Shown here in pieces: positions 5,749-6,352 of a stretch of DNA of 6,352 bases. Below the pieces are notes generated by a model. The model was not told the DNA's origin and made no database searches. It saw nothing but the letters and a program-made list of their open reading frames with translations. Source of the DNA: an uncultured Bacilli bacterium. GTDB lineage: Bacteria; Bacillota_I; Bacilli_A; RF39; UBA660. The position numbers and the translations under genes were made by a program. The number at the start of each line of letters is the position of its first letter. Position 1 is the stretch's first letter. The DNA is taken from the NCBI GenBank assembly GCA_944351345.1, contig CALVPO010000083.1:1-6352 (forward strand), in the 5' to 3' direction.

Positions 5749-6227
5749 TGATATTAGTCACATTAGGAACACAAGATAAACAATTCAAAAGATTATTAGA
5801 TAACATTCAAAAAGAAATAGATGCTGGAAATATAAAAGATAGAGTAGTTGTTCAAGCAGGATATACTAAATATAATAGTAAAGATATGGAAATATTTGAT
5901 CTAATAGATAGAGACAAATTTAATGACTTAATAAATAAATGTGATTTATTAATAACTCATGGAGGAGTAGGTTCAATATTAACAGGACTAAAAAATAATA
6001 AAAAAGTAATAGTTTGTCCAAGATTATCAAAGTATAAAGAACATATTAATGATCATCAAGTTCAAATAGTAGATAATTTTTATAGTAGTGGTTATATATT
6101 AAAATATTGTGAAGAAGATAACCTAAAAGAAATATTAAAACAAGCAAAAAAATTCAAACCAAAAAAATATATAAGCAATACAGATAATTTTATTAAAATT
6201 ATAGAAAAATTTATAAATGAAAACTAA
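5748..6227 (+). CDS. Alg13-like catalytic subunit of a two-part glycosyltransferase (PssE/CpsG type)
   Basis: This protein has the C-terminal GT-B half-domain of the GT28-type fold. It binds the UDP-sugar and, with the preceding Alg14-like subunit, transfers the sugar to a lipid-linked acceptor at the cytoplasmic face. The 159 residues begin MILVTLGTQDKQF, the standard family opening with GTQ at 7-9. CDLLITHGGVGSI (65-77) contains the HGG nucleotide-binding loop, and HINDHQVQI (99-107) supplies the conserved His, Asn, Asp, His and Gln of the donor site. Location directly behind galE suggests UDP-Gal (or UDP-GalNAc) as donor. Streptococcal Cps14F/Cps14G is a known galactosyltransferase pair of this kind, but the donor here is inference. 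The ATG at 5748 overlaps the previous stop, giving equal-sized partner proteins. A terminator follows at once. Confidence 0.9.
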   Translation: MILVTLGTQDKQFKRLLDNIQKEIDAGNIKDRVVVQAGYTKYNSKDMEIFDLIDRDKFNDLINKCDLLITHGGVGSILTGLKNNKKVIVCPRLSKYKEHINDHQVQIVDNFYSSGYILKYCEEDNLKEILKQAKKFKPKKYISNTDNFIKIIEKFINEN

Positions 6228-6254
6228 AGCCTGAATTATTTTCAGTGCTTTTTA
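6226..6254 (+). terminator. Intrinsic terminator closing the galE unit
   Basis: AAAGC-CTGAA (6226-6235) pairs with TTCAG-GCTTT (6241-6251) around a 5-base TTATT loop, with one bulged T at 6246. The stem is 10 bp and runs into TTTTT (6249-6253) followed by ATTT. It overlaps the stop codon of the Alg13-like gene, so the operon ends here. Confidence 0.8.
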
Positions 6255-6312
6255 TTTAACTATTTTTTATAAACACACCTTAAACAACATTTATGAATTT
6301 ACTATGAAAGTA

Positions 6313-6341
6313 TTGAAATTTAATTAGTTATTTGATATAAT
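6313..6341 (+). promoter_or_regulatory. Promoter for a gene beyond the window
   Basis: TTGAAA (6313-6318), a 17-base spacer and TATAAT (6336-6341), with TG at 6333-6334, form another extended -10 promoter. It faces right, just after the terminator, and the predicted start site is within the last few bases. No gene is visible between 6255 and the window end, so it should drive the next, unseen gene. Confidence 0.65.
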
Positions 6342-6352
6342 AAAATTAAGAT

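Noticed and set aside
6255..6352. A small gene or RNA after the last terminator
   Set aside because: Only very short open frames are present (for example ATG to TGA within about 15 bases), and no structured RNA is apparent; only the outgoing promoter is supportable.
1..6352. CRISPR array, tRNA or rRNA genes, or a defence system
   Set aside because: No regularly spaced repeats, no cloverleaf-like GC-rich stretch and no nuclease or toxin-antitoxin motifs were seen; all long genes have surface-glycan, lipoprotein or transposase explanations.

Overview
The window is strongly AT-rich and carries compact, tightly spaced bacterial genes with strong Shine-Dalgarno sites and extended -10 promoters. 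This suggests a low-GC Firmicute (Bacilli- or Clostridia-like gut bacterium). No long gene contains an in-frame TGA, tryptophan is written TGG, and one gene ends in TGA. The standard bacterial code therefore fits, and a UGA=Trp mollicute is unlikely. Species cannot be named from the sequence alone.

Layout, left to right. (1) Positions 1-1169 hold the right part of an IS66-type insertion element: a transposase with its DDE domain intact but its N-terminal DNA-binding part missing or broken by stops, then a small hairpin with a T-run, then a candidate element end. (2) Positions 1209-2268 hold a promoter and a membrane O-acyltransferase of the fucose-4-O-acetylase-like group. (3) Positions 2281-2964, on the minus strand, encode a lipoprotein of unknown function. 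(4) Positions 3067-4204 hold a promoter and a second, different membrane acyltransferase, which probably starts at a TTG codon. (5) Positions 4206-6254 form a three-gene unit with its own promoter and terminator: galE (UDP-hexose 4-epimerase), then an Alg14-like membrane-anchor subunit and an Alg13-like catalytic subunit of a two-part glycosyltransferase. (6) After the terminator, a good promoter at 6313-6341 fires out of the window towards an unseen gene.

Taken together this looks like the edge of a cell-surface polysaccharide or glycolipid locus. GalE would make UDP-galactose, and perhaps UDP-GalNAc because the pocket residue equivalent to E. coli Tyr299 is Cys. The Alg14/Alg13 pair would transfer that sugar to a lipid-linked acceptor at the inner face of the membrane. 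The two acyltransferases could decorate the product with acetyl or similar groups. No initiating sugar-phosphate transferase, flippase or polymerase is visible, so these must lie elsewhere or the product is a short glycolipid. The genes belong to known families. The less expected points are the nearly identical promoter element upstream of the two unrelated-looking acyltransferases, the unknown lipoprotein with a calcium-loop-like motif between them, and several start-site corrections.
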